The notes: generated by a model not told the origin, from the letters alone. 10,323 nt of DNA from an uncultured Sphingomonadaceae bacterium (GCA_946480515.1 CAMLKX010000048.1:1-10323), one strand, 5' to 3'; positions 1-6,580 are shown, counted from the stretch's first letter. Made by a program: numbers and translations.

Positions 1-1225
1 CGCCGATGTCGGCATGTCCTCCGATCACCGCAATTCTTTTGGCGCTCGACGCCAGCGGAAGCACGCCCCGTTCATTGCGGAGAAGAACGAGACCCGCCTC
101 CGCCTGAGCCAAGGCAACTTCTGAGTTGGCCTTATAATCGATGGGCGTGCCCGCGACGGGTGGGGACTCAACCAAGCCATGCGCGAACATCGCCCGCAAG
201 ATCCTGCGGACTGCAGCGTCCACCTTCGACTGCGGAATCTGCCCTGCTGCCAAGGCCTGCTCCAGCTCGGGCCCGAAGAACCGCTTGCGATCGAGCTGAT
301 AGCCCGACTGCTGGTCCAGTCCCGCCTCCAGTGCGCCCGCCGAATGGACGGAGCCCCAATCCGACATCACGAAACCGTCGAATCCCCAATCGCGCCTGAG
401 CACGTCCGTGAGGAGGAATCTATTCTCGCAGGCGTAGATCGAATTGACCTTGTTGTAGGCGCACATGACTGAGCCGGGGCGGCCGATCTCGGTCGCGATC
501 TGAAACGCGAGCAGTTCGCTTTCGCGCATCGGCGCTTCCGCCATGTCGACGGAGTGAACGTTCCGCCCAGTCTCTTGGTTATTGAGCGCGAAATGCTTGA
601 TCGTTGAGATGATGTTGTTGCTCTGAATTCCCGCAATCGCCCGACCACCCAGAACGCCGGTCAGCAGCGGGTCTTCGCTGATATATTCGAAATTCCGGCC
701 AGCTCTGGGATCGCGAATGAGGTTTACCCCGCCGCCGAGCATCACGCCGAAGCCCTTTGCTCGGGCCTCGGAGCCGATCATGGCCCCGCCGCGGTAAGCC
801 AGTTCCGGGTCCCACGAAGAGCCAAGCGCAAGTGAGGAGGGCAGCGCGGTCGCGACATCGCCTTTCCGCTGATGCCCGAGGTTCGCCACCCCAAGGCTGG
901 CATCAGTTTCCGCAACCCCAGGGATTCCCAGACGAGGCACGCCTGAAATGTGGCCGGCGCCGATGGGCAGGGGCGCTCGCTTCGACTGCGGGACCATTAA
1001 TGGCATGGGGACGCTCAGAAGGTCGAGCTTCTCTTGCTGCGTCATCGCTTTCAGGGCGGCATCCGCTCTAGCATCCGGAGATAGTGACGCATCCAACCAA
1101 GGACCGCTGATCTTTCCAGCAACCGTGGGCTGGCTCCGCACGGGGGAATGTATCGAAAGCATTGCAGCGCTGCCGACGATCACAGCGGTTGCCAGTTTGA
1201 GTCGTGAATGCGTGATCATGTTCAT
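1..1225 (-). CDS. Secreted glycoside hydrolase family 3 beta-glucosidase-type enzyme, N-terminal 408 residues (cut by left edge)
   Basis: The enzyme would hydrolyse terminal beta-glycosides in the periplasm or outside the cell. The frame is open from an ATG at 1225 to the window start. Residues 1-31 form a signal peptide: basic MNMITHSRLK followed by a hydrophobic core, with likely cleavage near VRS/QP. The GH3 (alpha/beta)8 domain follows: ETDASLGVAN (106-115), the KHF motif (210-212), and VMSDWG (286-291), in which Asp289 is the family's catalytic nucleophile. The linker and the start of the second domain are present (VLLRNERGVLP to about residue 390). The acid/base residue would lie beyond the edge. 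ATG 1225 is preceded by GAGG with a 7-nt gap; a second in-frame ATG (1219) is less well placed. The gene is divergent from the TetR-family gene, which may control it. Substrate cannot be told; xylosidase or another glycosidase specificity is possible within GH3. Confidence 0.93.
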   Translation of the reverse strand, partial: MNMITHSRLKLATAVIVGSAAMLSIHSPVRSQPTVAGKISGPWLDASLSPDARADAALKAMTQQEKLDLLSVPMPLMVPQSKRAPLPIGAGHISGVPRLGIPGVAETDASLGVANLGHQRKGDVATALPSSLALGSSWDPELAYRGGAMIGSEARAKGFGVMLGGGVNLIRDPRAGRNFEYISEDPLLTGVLGGRAIAGIQSNNIISTIKHFALNNQETGRNVHSVDMAEAPMRESELLAFQIATEIGRPGSVMCAYNKVNSIYACENRFLLTDVLRRDWGFDGFVMSDWGSVHSAGALEAGLDQQSGYQLDRKRFFGPELEQALAAGQIPQSKVDAAVRRILRAMFAHGLVESPPVAGTPIDYKANSEVALAQAEAGLVLLRNERGVLPLASSAKRIAVIGGHADIG

Positions 1226-1302
1226 CGACCGTCCTCTTCCTGATGGGCGGGTTCTAAGTGACAGCAGTGTGACCGGCAAACTCAATATCGTACGGATTGG
1301 TT

Positions 1303-1313
1303 CGATAATATCG
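1303..1313. promoter_or_regulatory. Palindrome in the divergent GH3/TetR promoter gap
   Basis: CGATA-A-TATCG is a perfect 11-bp palindrome. It contains GATAAT on the plus strand (1304-1309) and TATTAT on the minus strand (1305-1310), each a 5-of-6 match to a sigma-70 -10 box and pointing towards the TetR-family and GH3 genes respectively. No convincing -35 box was found for either direction. A related AATATCG copy sits at 1284-1290, next to a second short palindrome CGTACG (1289-1294). TetR-family proteins usually bind palindromes in such divergent gaps, so this is a candidate operator. That is inference; the site was not compared with any known operator. The rest of the 157-bp gap (1226-1382) shows no gene. 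Confidence 0.35.
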
Positions 1314-1382
1314 GTTCCGGTCCTTCCAAAAACACCGAAGCTGTGGTTAGCTTGCGTCAATGATTGCCCACTGGAATATAGG

Positions 1383-2033
1383 TTGAAGATCCAGCAGTCG
1401 AACCACTCGACAGGTCCATCACGCCGTGGACGTCCTACCAAGGCTCAGGCACAGGCAATTGATAGCGCTATCTTGGACGCGGCTTCGCGGCGCTTTCTCT
1501 CGACCGGCTATCACTCCACCTCCATGGAGCAGGTTGCTGCCGAAGCGCGAGTGTCCAAGGGTACGTTGTACGCGCGGTTTGCCACGAAGGACGTCCTGCT
1601 CCGCGCTGTCGTGGAGGAGAAAGTTCAGTCCTGGTCCGATGCTTCCAGCAGTCAGCAAGTGTCCCTTGGTGTGGACTTGCATGAACGGCTCACTCACCAT
1701 GCGAGAACGATCATGTCGTACCTTGCTTCTGAGGATGTCGGACGGATGGAGGCGCTGATTATGGGCGGCCCCGGCTTCCCTCAGCTCGCCTCACTGATGC
1801 ATGAGATTGGCTTCAATTTCACTGTTAACATGCTTGCCGAGGATATCCGCAATTTCACCCCTGCTACCCACGCTTTGGGGCTCGCACCTGAACGCGTTGC
1901 GGAGATAATGCTGTCGGCGATGTGGGGCTGGTACCGCGCGGAGGCGATGGTGAGGAAAGTCGATCTAGAGGAGGCGATGGCCTACGCCCAGAGTGTGGTT
2001 GATCTGGTGGTGGCCGGCCGCTCGTTATCGTGA
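1383..2033 (+). CDS. TetR/AcrR-family transcriptional regulator
   Basis: A DNA-binding repressor-type protein of 216 residues if started at TTG 1383, within the usual 190-220 range. The N-terminal helix-turn-helix domain is clear: RRGRPTKAQ (about 14-22), then AAEARVSKGTLYARFATKD (about 52-70), the family's recognition-helix region ending in the typical tyrosine and Phe-x-x-Lys-(E/D) pattern. The C-terminal ligand/dimer domain (about 80-205) resembles the AefR-like class, but this is not certain and the ligand is unknown. The start is unsure: the frame stays open far upstream with an ATG at 1218 and a GTG at 1269, but those would run over the GH3 start or give an atypical tail. TTG 1383 has a weak GGA about 7 nt upstream. 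The gene is divergent from the GH3 hydrolase and converges on the small secreted gene. A role as local regulator is inferred from this layout. Confidence 0.87.
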   Translation: MKIQQSNHSTGPSRRGRPTKAQAQAIDSAILDAASRRFLSTGYHSTSMEQVAAEARVSKGTLYARFATKDVLLRAVVEEKVQSWSDASSSQQVSLGVDLHERLTHHARTIMSYLASEDVGRMEALIMGGPGFPQLASLMHEIGFNFTVNMLAEDIRNFTPATHALGLAPERVAEIMLSAMWGWYRAEAMVRKVDLEEAMAYAQSVVDLVVAGRSLS

Positions 2034-2054
2034 GCCGCTGCACCCATGCATGAA

Positions 2055-2089
2055 AAATGCCGCGCCGGGGGACTCCCGGCGCGGCATTT
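2055..2089. terminator. Strong bidirectional hairpin terminator between converging genes
   Basis: A perfect 15-bp stem (left arm 2055-2069, right arm 2075-2089) closes a 5-nt GGACT loop. The stem is GC-rich in its upper two thirds. Read on the minus strand it is followed by a run of five T (complement of 2053-2057), so it is a good intrinsic terminator for the small secreted-protein gene. Read on the plus strand only three T follow, so it should stop the TetR transcript less strongly. It lies 21 bp past the TetR stop and 20 bp past the minus-strand gene's stop. Confidence 0.88.
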
Positions 2090-2109
2090 CGAAGCCAACT
2101 TCTTTGAAG

Positions 2110-2406
2110 TTACTTCTTCGCCGGAAGCTTCGCCAGATCGGCGTCGATCGCTGCCAGAAGCTTGTCGGTGATCTGGTCCGGCGAGTATTGCTGGATGTCC
2201 TTCAGCGTCATCGCTCGGGCCATCTCGATCTGATCGTTGGTGGCCAACTCCGGGATATGCTTCACCAGCACCGCCTTGGCAGCTGCGTCGTCGAGAAGCG
2301 TTCCGATTTCGGTGGTCGACGAACTGTAAGTCGCAGACTGAGCCGACGCGACAGTCGGGGCGGTCATGAGGGCCGCCGCAGCAGCGATAAAAGCGAGTTT
2401 GCGCAT
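2110..2406 (-). CDS. Small secreted protein of unknown function
   Basis: A 98-residue protein. Residues 1-22 are a textbook Sec signal peptide (MRKLAFIAAAAAL, then TVASA) with predicted cleavage before Gln23, leaving about 76 residues in the periplasm or outside. The mature part has no cysteine and no membrane segment. It contains an alanine/leucine-rich helical stretch TEIGTLLDDAAAKAVLVKH (32-50), then EMARAMTLKDI (61-71) and DKLLAAIDADLAKL (81-94). From memory, this 60-residue pattern resembles short conserved modules seen in other sphingomonad secreted proteins, sometimes fused to hydrolases; I cannot confirm that here. ATG 2406 is chosen because GGAGAG lies 8 nt upstream and the signal peptide starts there. 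The 103-bp gap upstream holds only weak promoter-like hexamers (TTGTGC, 17 bp, TATTTC, complement of about 2440-2468). It may be transcribed with the SDR gene. Confidence 0.78.
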   Translation of the reverse strand: MRKLAFIAAAAALMTAPTVASAQSATYSSSTTEIGTLLDDAAAKAVLVKHIPELATNDQIEMARAMTLKDIQQYSPDQITDKLLAAIDADLAKLPAKK

Positions 2407-2509
2407 ATTCGAATCTCTCCAAAGGCCGAGTCGGCTGGACGGTGAAATACCGTTATCTTGCTTTCTGCACAATGAACTAATCGAACGCGGCCGTTTGCTT
2501 TATTGATGC

Positions 2510-3277
2510 CTAGCTGTGGCAACCACCGTCGACCCGCACCACCTCGCCATTGATGAATGCTCCATCGTCCGACGCCAGCATCGCAATGAGACCGGCGACC
2601 TTCGACGGGTCCCCATATTCGCCATTGGGCCGCATCAGGTGAGCGAACAGGGACATGTCGGGATTGTCGGGGAAGCCGCCGGCGCCCATGGCCGCGGTCA
2701 TCGGCGTCGCGATTCCGCCGGGAGCAACCGCGTTCACCCGGACTCCTCTGTTCATATATTCCCACGCCAGCGTGTGCGTCAGCGCGGCGACTCCTCCTTT
2801 ACTGGCCGCATAGGCAGCCATGTAGGGGTGGCCGAAAAAGGAAGAAGTGGACGCCGCATTGACGATGTTCCCTTTCGTTTCCAGCAGGTGTGGCAACGCT
2901 TCGCGGCAGCTGAGGAAGGTTCCGACGAGATTGATCTGTAAGATGCGCGTGAAATTCTCCACCGTCTCCTCAGTCGAGTGAACGGCTCTGAGGACCCCGG
3001 CCATGTTGATCAGCACGTCGAGCTTCCCGGCTGTTCCAATGAACTTCGAAAAGACCTCTTTGATCGCGGCCTCGTCCGTGACCGAGGCAACGGCGTAGGA
3101 CGCAGAACCAGACCCGCTGGCCTGATCGACAGCCTCTTTCAGTCCATCCTCGTTGAGGTCGACGCCGAGCACAGTCGCACCCTCCGCGACTAGCCGGCAA
3201 AGCGTCGCTCGCCCAATTCCCGTGGCAGCACCAGTGATGATCGCCGCCTTGCCTGCAAACCGCTCAAGTCCACTCAT
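2510..3277 (-). CDS. Short-chain dehydrogenase/reductase (classical SDR)
   Basis: A cytosolic NAD(P)-dependent oxidoreductase of 255 residues, the normal size for classical SDRs. Visible motifs are the cofactor loop TGAATGIG (15-22), Asp40 at the end of the second beta strand (which in this family favours NAD over NADP), NMAG (91-94, in place of the usual NNAG), and the catalytic tetrad Asn116, Ser143, Tyr156 and Lys160 in YAASK. It ends in the typical VDGG (249-252). ATG 3277 has GAGGGA about 9 nt upstream; the longer in-frame extension to 3346 would run into the preceding gene. It lies 49 bp downstream of the quinone-oxidoreductase-type gene on the same strand, so the two are probably co-transcribed. 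The substrate (sugar, steroid, alcohol or acyl carrier) cannot be assigned. Confidence 0.92.
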   Translation of the reverse strand: MSGLERFAGKAAIITGAATGIGRATLCRLVAEGATVLGVDLNEDGLKEAVDQASGSGSASYAVASVTDEAAIKEVFSKFIGTAGKLDVLINMAGVLRAVHSTEETVENFTRILQINLVGTFLSCREALPHLLETKGNIVNAASTSSFFGHPYMAAYAASKGGVAALTHTLAWEYMNRGVRVNAVAPGGIATPMTAAMGAGGFPDNPDMSLFAHLMRPNGEYGDPSKVAGLIAMLASDDGAFINGEVVRVDGGCHS

Positions 3278-3326
3278 TGAAAATCTTCCCTCAGCTGATC
3301 CTATCCACTGCCACGAGCGATGAGTT

Positions 3327-4310
3327 TCAACCGCCCGTGACCTCAATCACGATTTTGCCCCGTACATGCCCCGCTTCGCTTTGTCTGTGGGCCTCGGCGA
3401 TGTCCTGCAACGGCATGATTACCGCGACCGGGGGCCGAACCGCTCCGCGAGCAACGAGCTCAGCCAGGCCCGCGAGGTGAACGGGAAGGCGCTCGATCGC
3501 CACCATGTTGGACTTGATCGTGACCCCTAGACTGGCGGCGGCCTGCTTCTCTTCGGCGCCCGCTTCGGAGATGAGAGTCTCGATCTCGACGAACGTGCCG
3601 CCCGGGCGGACCAATTCGGTCGCGTGCGGGAGGATGCTGTCCAGACCGACTGCGTCGAGAACCAAGTCGAACCCGCCCGATGCGAAGTCCCGGGCCTCCG
3701 CCAGCATGTTGCCGCCGCGGTAATCAATGGCGAAATCCGCACCGAGATTTTGCACATAGTCGACGTTTGCGGGTGAACAGGTGGCGGCGATCCGCGCTCC
3801 CACCGCACGCGCAATCTGGATGGCGATGGAACCGACGCCGCCCGCGCCGCCATTGATCAGAACTGATTGGCCTGCCTTTAGGCCACCAACGTCGACCAAA
3901 CCGCCGAAGGCCGTCGTTCCGGCAGTTGGCAAGGCCGCAGCCTCGGCTAGCGAAATGCCCTCCGGTAGCGGAGCAAGCATCCATTCCGAAGCGATGCAAT
4001 ATTCAGCATAGGAGCCGTCGAGGCCCTGCCCTTGTCGGGACGTGCCGAAAACCCGATCACCCGGCCGGAACTTCGTCACGCCAGGGCCGACCTCCGCGAC
4101 GGTCCCGGCGAGATCGAACCCGAGGACGAACGGGAAATGATAGTCGATATACTTGCTTAGCAGGCCACGCCGGGCCTTGCAGTCCGCTGGATTCACGCTC
4201 GTGAAGCCAACTTGGACCAAGACCTCACCCTCGCCAGGCTTCGGGCGCCGGATGTCGCCCCAGTGGAGGACTTCGGGCGGTCCGAATCGATCGATCACCA
4301 TCGCACGCAT
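3327..4310 (-). CDS. NADP-dependent quinone-oxidoreductase-type alcohol dehydrogenase (MDR superfamily, zinc-less)
   Basis: A medium-chain dehydrogenase/reductase of 327 residues that should reduce quinones or activated enones with NADPH. The N-terminal GroES-like domain runs to about residue 120 (PGDRVFG at 83-89). The Rossmann domain begins about residue 145 and carries the nucleotide loop GGAGGVGS (154-161). Catalytic and structural zinc ligands of true alcohol dehydrogenases are absent, which fits the zeta-crystallin/QOR group. The start is chosen at ATG 4310 (MRAMVIDRFG), the usual family beginning, with TGGA about 7 nt upstream; a GTG at 4322 would add four residues (VDQT). It is the first protein gene after tRNA-Phe on the minus strand and sits just upstream of the SDR gene. 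The physiological substrate is not known. Confidence 0.92.
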   Translation of the reverse strand: MRAMVIDRFGPPEVLHWGDIRRPKPGEGEVLVQVGFTSVNPADCKARRGLLSKYIDYHFPFVLGFDLAGTVAEVGPGVTKFRPGDRVFGTSRQGQGLDGSYAEYCIASEWMLAPLPEGISLAEAAALPTAGTTAFGGLVDVGGLKAGQSVLINGGAGGVGSIAIQIARAVGARIAATCSPANVDYVQNLGADFAIDYRGGNMLAEARDFASGGFDLVLDAVGLDSILPHATELVRPGGTFVEIETLISEAGAEEKQAAASLGVTIKSNMVAIERLPVHLAGLAELVARGAVRPPVAVIMPLQDIAEAHRQSEAGHVRGKIVIEVTGG

Positions 4311-4368
4311 CGTCTGGTCCACTTCACGAATGGATCGGAGGAGGGAATAGCAGCTGTGATGTGTTGAG

Positions 4369-4444
4369 TGGTGCCCAGGGACGGAATCGAACCGCCGACA
4401 CTGCGATTTTCAGTCGCATGCTCTACCAACTGAGCTACCTGGGC
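4369..4444 (-). tRNA. tRNA-Phe (anticodon GAA)
   Basis: The minus strand folds into a complete 76-nt tRNA. The acceptor stem pairs GCCCAGG (complement of 4438-4444) with CCTGGGC (complement of 4373-4379). The D arm contains AGCTCAGTTGGTAGAGC. The anticodon stem TGCGA/TCGCA encloses loop CTGAAAA with anticodon GAA at 4411-4409. The T loop contains GGTTCGATTCC. Discriminator A is followed by an encoded CCA (complement of 4369-4371). It lies 40 bp after yacG. No clear terminator follows before the dehydrogenase gene. Confidence 0.97.
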
Positions 4445-4484
4445 TCCCGAGCGAAACGGACGTTCCGATCAAGCGACGCGCTCC

Positions 4485-4661
4485 CTAACTGTCGCTATGG
4501 CCGCTGTCCACCCCGTCCGCTGAGGGACCGGGAACGCGATAGCCCTCATCCAACCAGCGCAGCAGGTCGCGGTCCTTGCATCCGCGCGAACAGAACGGAG
4601 CTTGAGCGGGCACCGATGGCTTTCCACAAGTGGGGCAGGGCTTAGGTCCGCTGTTCGGCAT
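4485..4661 (-). CDS. yacG: DNA gyrase inhibitor YacG, zinc-binding protein
   Basis: A 58-residue cytosolic protein. In E. coli, YacG binds GyrB and blocks gyrase from binding DNA. The single treble-clef zinc finger is intact: CPTC (about residues 9-12) and CSRGC (about 25-29), followed by the family signature KDRDLLRWLDEGYRVPG. The tail is short and polar. The start ATG 4661 lies inside the end of the upstream RNase-type gene, giving a 20-bp overlap in another frame, so the two are likely translationally coupled; only a weak GGCGG precedes the ATG. A longer reading of this frame (to 4787) adds sequence unlike YacG and is not used. Confidence 0.93.
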   Translation of the reverse strand: MPNSGPKPCPTCGKPSVPAQAPFCSRGCKDRDLLRWLDEGYRVPGPSADGVDSGHSDS

Positions 4662-5562
4662 AGCCGCCAGACATGGCGAGCCCTGGAACGGTTCGCAAGG
4701 TGACCTCGCCGCCAACCTCCCGGGCGAGTTGATCCAGCCAACCACGATTTCGCTCCAGCGCAGCGATGACTGCCGGATGCGCGGCAAGGCGGATCATTCC
4801 ACTGGCCTTGGCGGCTTGGCGGAGCAGCGCACGCGCCTCGGCATTTGCGCGGTCGGCATAGAGTTCCACCAATGACGCAGACCGGCGCGGGCGGACGACC
4901 TGAACGAAGCCGAAGCCGTTGACGGCGGTCCGCTCAAACGGAACATCGCCGAGAGAGGCGTCGAGCGCGGCAGCAGCGGCCTGCCGCGATGATTTTCCAG
5001 ACGTGGTCGGAAGGTCGATCCCGATGGAGCCTTCGATCCCGAGCCGCCTGATGGCTGCTCCAGCGGCCTCAGCGCCTGACCTCGCGAGTTGCTCCGACGG
5101 GAGGAACCCATCCACGTCGATTAATGTCATCGCGGGAGTTGGGGAGATACGCAGCTCGCCGCCCGGAAATCGCACCAGCCCGCTTGCGGCTTCGCCCAGC
5201 AGGTCGAGCCAACCAGTCTCTTCGAACAGGTCATTTGCGTGAAAATGGAAAGGCACTTCACGCGCCCCCAACTGCTCGGCCAGGTCGATCACCGCCAGTT
5301 CCGCATCAGTGGCTCGACCGATCATCCTCTTCCACGGCTCAAGGCCCGGAATGGATTCCCGCAGGATCTCGAGACGAAACGGCTGACCTTCGCTGATGCC
5401 GCTAGGCCTGACCGGAAGCAGTGCCTCGCGGCCATCCGCCAGACGTGCCACCGCGTTCCGGCCATTGCTGCCAATGCTGACTAGCGTTGCGGGGACCACA
5501 GAGCCTGCCGGAATGACTTCGTCGAGCTGAATGCGCGCCTCGATGATTGCGCCGCCGCTCAC
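4642..5562 (-). CDS. rng: Ribonuclease E/G family protein, short form (start codon uncertain)
   Basis: An endoribonuclease-family protein, 306 residues from GTG 5562. An S1-like segment occupies roughly residues 1-75 (ARIQLDEVIPAGSVVPATL, then GRNAVARLADG). The DNase-I-like part carries TLIDVDG (Asp149) and GSIGIDLPT (Asp183), which I equate with the two metal-binding aspartates of RNase E. It is shorter than E. coli RNase G (about 490) and lacks the CPxC zinc link, as expected for the small sphingomonad form next to maf and yacG; whether it is an active nuclease is not known. GTG 5562 has no Shine-Dalgarno. In the same frame just upstream (5563-5607) the family's usual N-terminus EWLIERGIGETRAILV is encoded but no ATG, GTG or TTG precedes it before a stop at 5632-5634. 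The real protein therefore probably begins earlier, by an unusual start or because of an indel. Confidence 0.85.
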   Translation of the reverse strand: MSGGAIIEARIQLDEVIPAGSVVPATLVSIGSNGRNAVARLADGREALLPVRPSGISEGQPFRLEILRESIPGLEPWKRMIGRATDAELAVIDLAEQLGAREVPFHFHANDLFEETGWLDLLGEAASGLVRFPGGELRISPTPAMTLIDVDGFLPSEQLARSGAEAAGAAIRRLGIEGSIGIDLPTTSGKSSRQAAAAALDASLGDVPFERTAVNGFGFVQVVRPRRSASLVELYADRANAEARALLRQAAKASGMIRLAAHPAVIAALERNRGWLDQLAREVGGEVTLRTVPGLAMSGGYAEQRT

Positions 5563-5605
5563 CAGGATGGCGCGGGTTTCACCGATGCCGCGCTCGATCA
5601 GCCAT

Positions 5606-6178
5606 TCACGGGAGGGGATAACCCGCCCCTTTCAGCATCGACCGAGTCTCCGCCAGAGGAAGACCCACGACGTTCGAGTAGCTTCCGGCGATGTGGCGAA
5701 CATAAACCTCGCCATAACCCTGGAGAGCATAGCCGCCGGCTTTCCCGCGCCACTCACCATGACTGGCGTAATAATCGATTTCCTCGGCCGAGAGTCGCTT
5801 GATCGCGATCATGGTTTCGACCACTCGACTGAGGACTTGGCCCTGTGGAGTTGCGAGCGCGACCCCAGTCATCACACGGTGCCGCCGTCCGGACAGAAGG
5901 TCCATGCAGCGTCGCAGCGTGGCCTCATCTTCCACCTTGGGGAGAATGCGGCGACCGACCGCGACGACAGTGTCCGCTGCCAGCACCATGGCATCGGGTT
6001 CACGTTCGGCTACGACCGCAGCCTTCTCGCGCGCCAGTCTCTCCGCATGCGCGCGTGGAAGTTCCCCCCTCGCCACCGACTCGTCGATGTCGGCGGGGAC
6101 CACGGCGTCAGGGCTGACGCCGATGCGGTTCAGCAGGTCGATCCGGCGCGGACTTGCCGACGCTAGAACCAGTCGCAC
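5606..6178 (-). CDS. maf: Maf-family nucleoside triphosphate pyrophosphatase (YhdE-type, dTTP/UTP)
   Basis: A 190-residue cytosolic house-cleaning enzyme that hydrolyses dTTP, UTP and modified nucleotides to monophosphates. Visible motifs are SASPRR (7-12, nucleotide loop), LAREKA (48-53), the catalytic-region ADTVV (68-72), SGRRH (96-100), KAGGYALQG (146-154) and GSYSNVVGLPLAET (165-178). SPRR, ADTVV and the KAG(A/G)Y-QG pattern match the YhdE group rather than the m7GTP-cleaving YceF group. The start is GTG 6178, with GAGG about 10 nt upstream, 16 bp after infA. The stop TGA (5608-5606) is immediately followed by an ATG that opens a nine-codon frame ending at 5579, in the region where rng translation must begin. 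Confidence 0.93.
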   Translation of the reverse strand: MRLVLASASPRRIDLLNRIGVSPDAVVPADIDESVARGELPRAHAERLAREKAAVVAEREPDAMVLAADTVVAVGRRILPKVEDEATLRRCMDLLSGRRHRVMTGVALATPQGQVLSRVVETMIAIKRLSAEEIDYYASHGEWRGKAGGYALQGYGEVYVRHIAGSYSNVVGLPLAETRSMLKGAGYPLP

Positions 6179-6194
6179 GGGCTGGACGCCTCAA

Positions 6195-6440
6195 TCAGGC
6201 GCCGGGCGGGCCTCCGCGACCCGGCATGAAGCGATAGGTTATGCGCCCCTTGGTCAGGTCGTAAGGGGTCAGCTCGACCAGCACTTCGTCGCCTGTGAGC
6301 ACGCGGATACGATTCTTGCGCATTTTGCCGGCCGTATGGCCGAGGATTTCATGGCCGTTTTCGAGCTCGACGCGGAACATTGCATTGGGCAGCAGCTCGA
6401 CGACCCGGCCCCGCATCTCCAGAAGTTCTTCCTTGGCCAT
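6195..6440 (-). CDS. infA: Translation initiation factor IF-1
   Basis: IF-1 binds the ribosomal A site of the 30S subunit during initiation. The OB fold is complete: [44 protein letters not shown] and the [21 protein letters not shown] block. At 81 residues it is about nine longer than the usual 72 because of a Gly/Pro-rich tail GRGGPPGA after the conserved YRF. ATG 6440 has AAGGA 6 nt upstream. It starts a tight minus-strand run: maf 16 bp downstream, then rng and yacG. The 140-bp gap upstream (to hppA) must hold its promoter, but I see no convincing -35/-10 pair there. Confidence 0.96.
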   Translation of the reverse strand: MAKEELLEMRGRVVELLPNAMFRVELENGHEILGHTAGKMRKNRIRVLTGDEVLVELTPYDLTKGRITYRFMPGRGGPPGA

Positions 6441-6539
6441 TCACATCCTTGCAGCGACAGTTGCGCGGCGCCGCTTAAACGCTCGACCAACAAAAGGAAA
6501 GCAGCGTGCGAGCCCTGTTCAAATTCAATGGTCGAGTCC

Positions 6540-6563
6540 CGAGCGGAGTCTGCACTCCGCTCG
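6540..6563. terminator. Hairpin after hppA, possible weak terminator
   Basis: A perfect 10-bp stem CGAGCGGAGT/ACTCCGCTCG with a 4-nt loop lies 17 bp past the hppA stop in the hppA-infA gap. No T run follows on the minus strand, so it would be a poor intrinsic terminator by itself; it may instead protect the hppA mRNA 3' end. The rest of the gap shows no gene. Confidence 0.45.
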
Positions 6564-6580
6564 AGAGCCGATCGCGTTCG

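Noticed and set aside
917..934. Partial copy of the tRNA-Phe 3' end (CCCAGGGA) as a possible attachment site
   Set aside because: Only about 8 bases match and they lie inside the GH3 coding sequence; such a match is expected by chance.
948..1382. Long upstream extension of the TetR-family reading frame
   Set aside because: It runs antisense through the GH3 start and signal peptide and across the promoter gap; the added residues do not resemble a TetR N-terminus.
2407..2472. Extra 22 residues before the small secreted protein
   Set aside because: They would bury the signal peptide, and the Shine-Dalgarno points to ATG 2406.
4662..4787. Longer yacG reading frame
   Set aside because: The added segment lies inside the RNase gene in another frame and has no YacG similarity.
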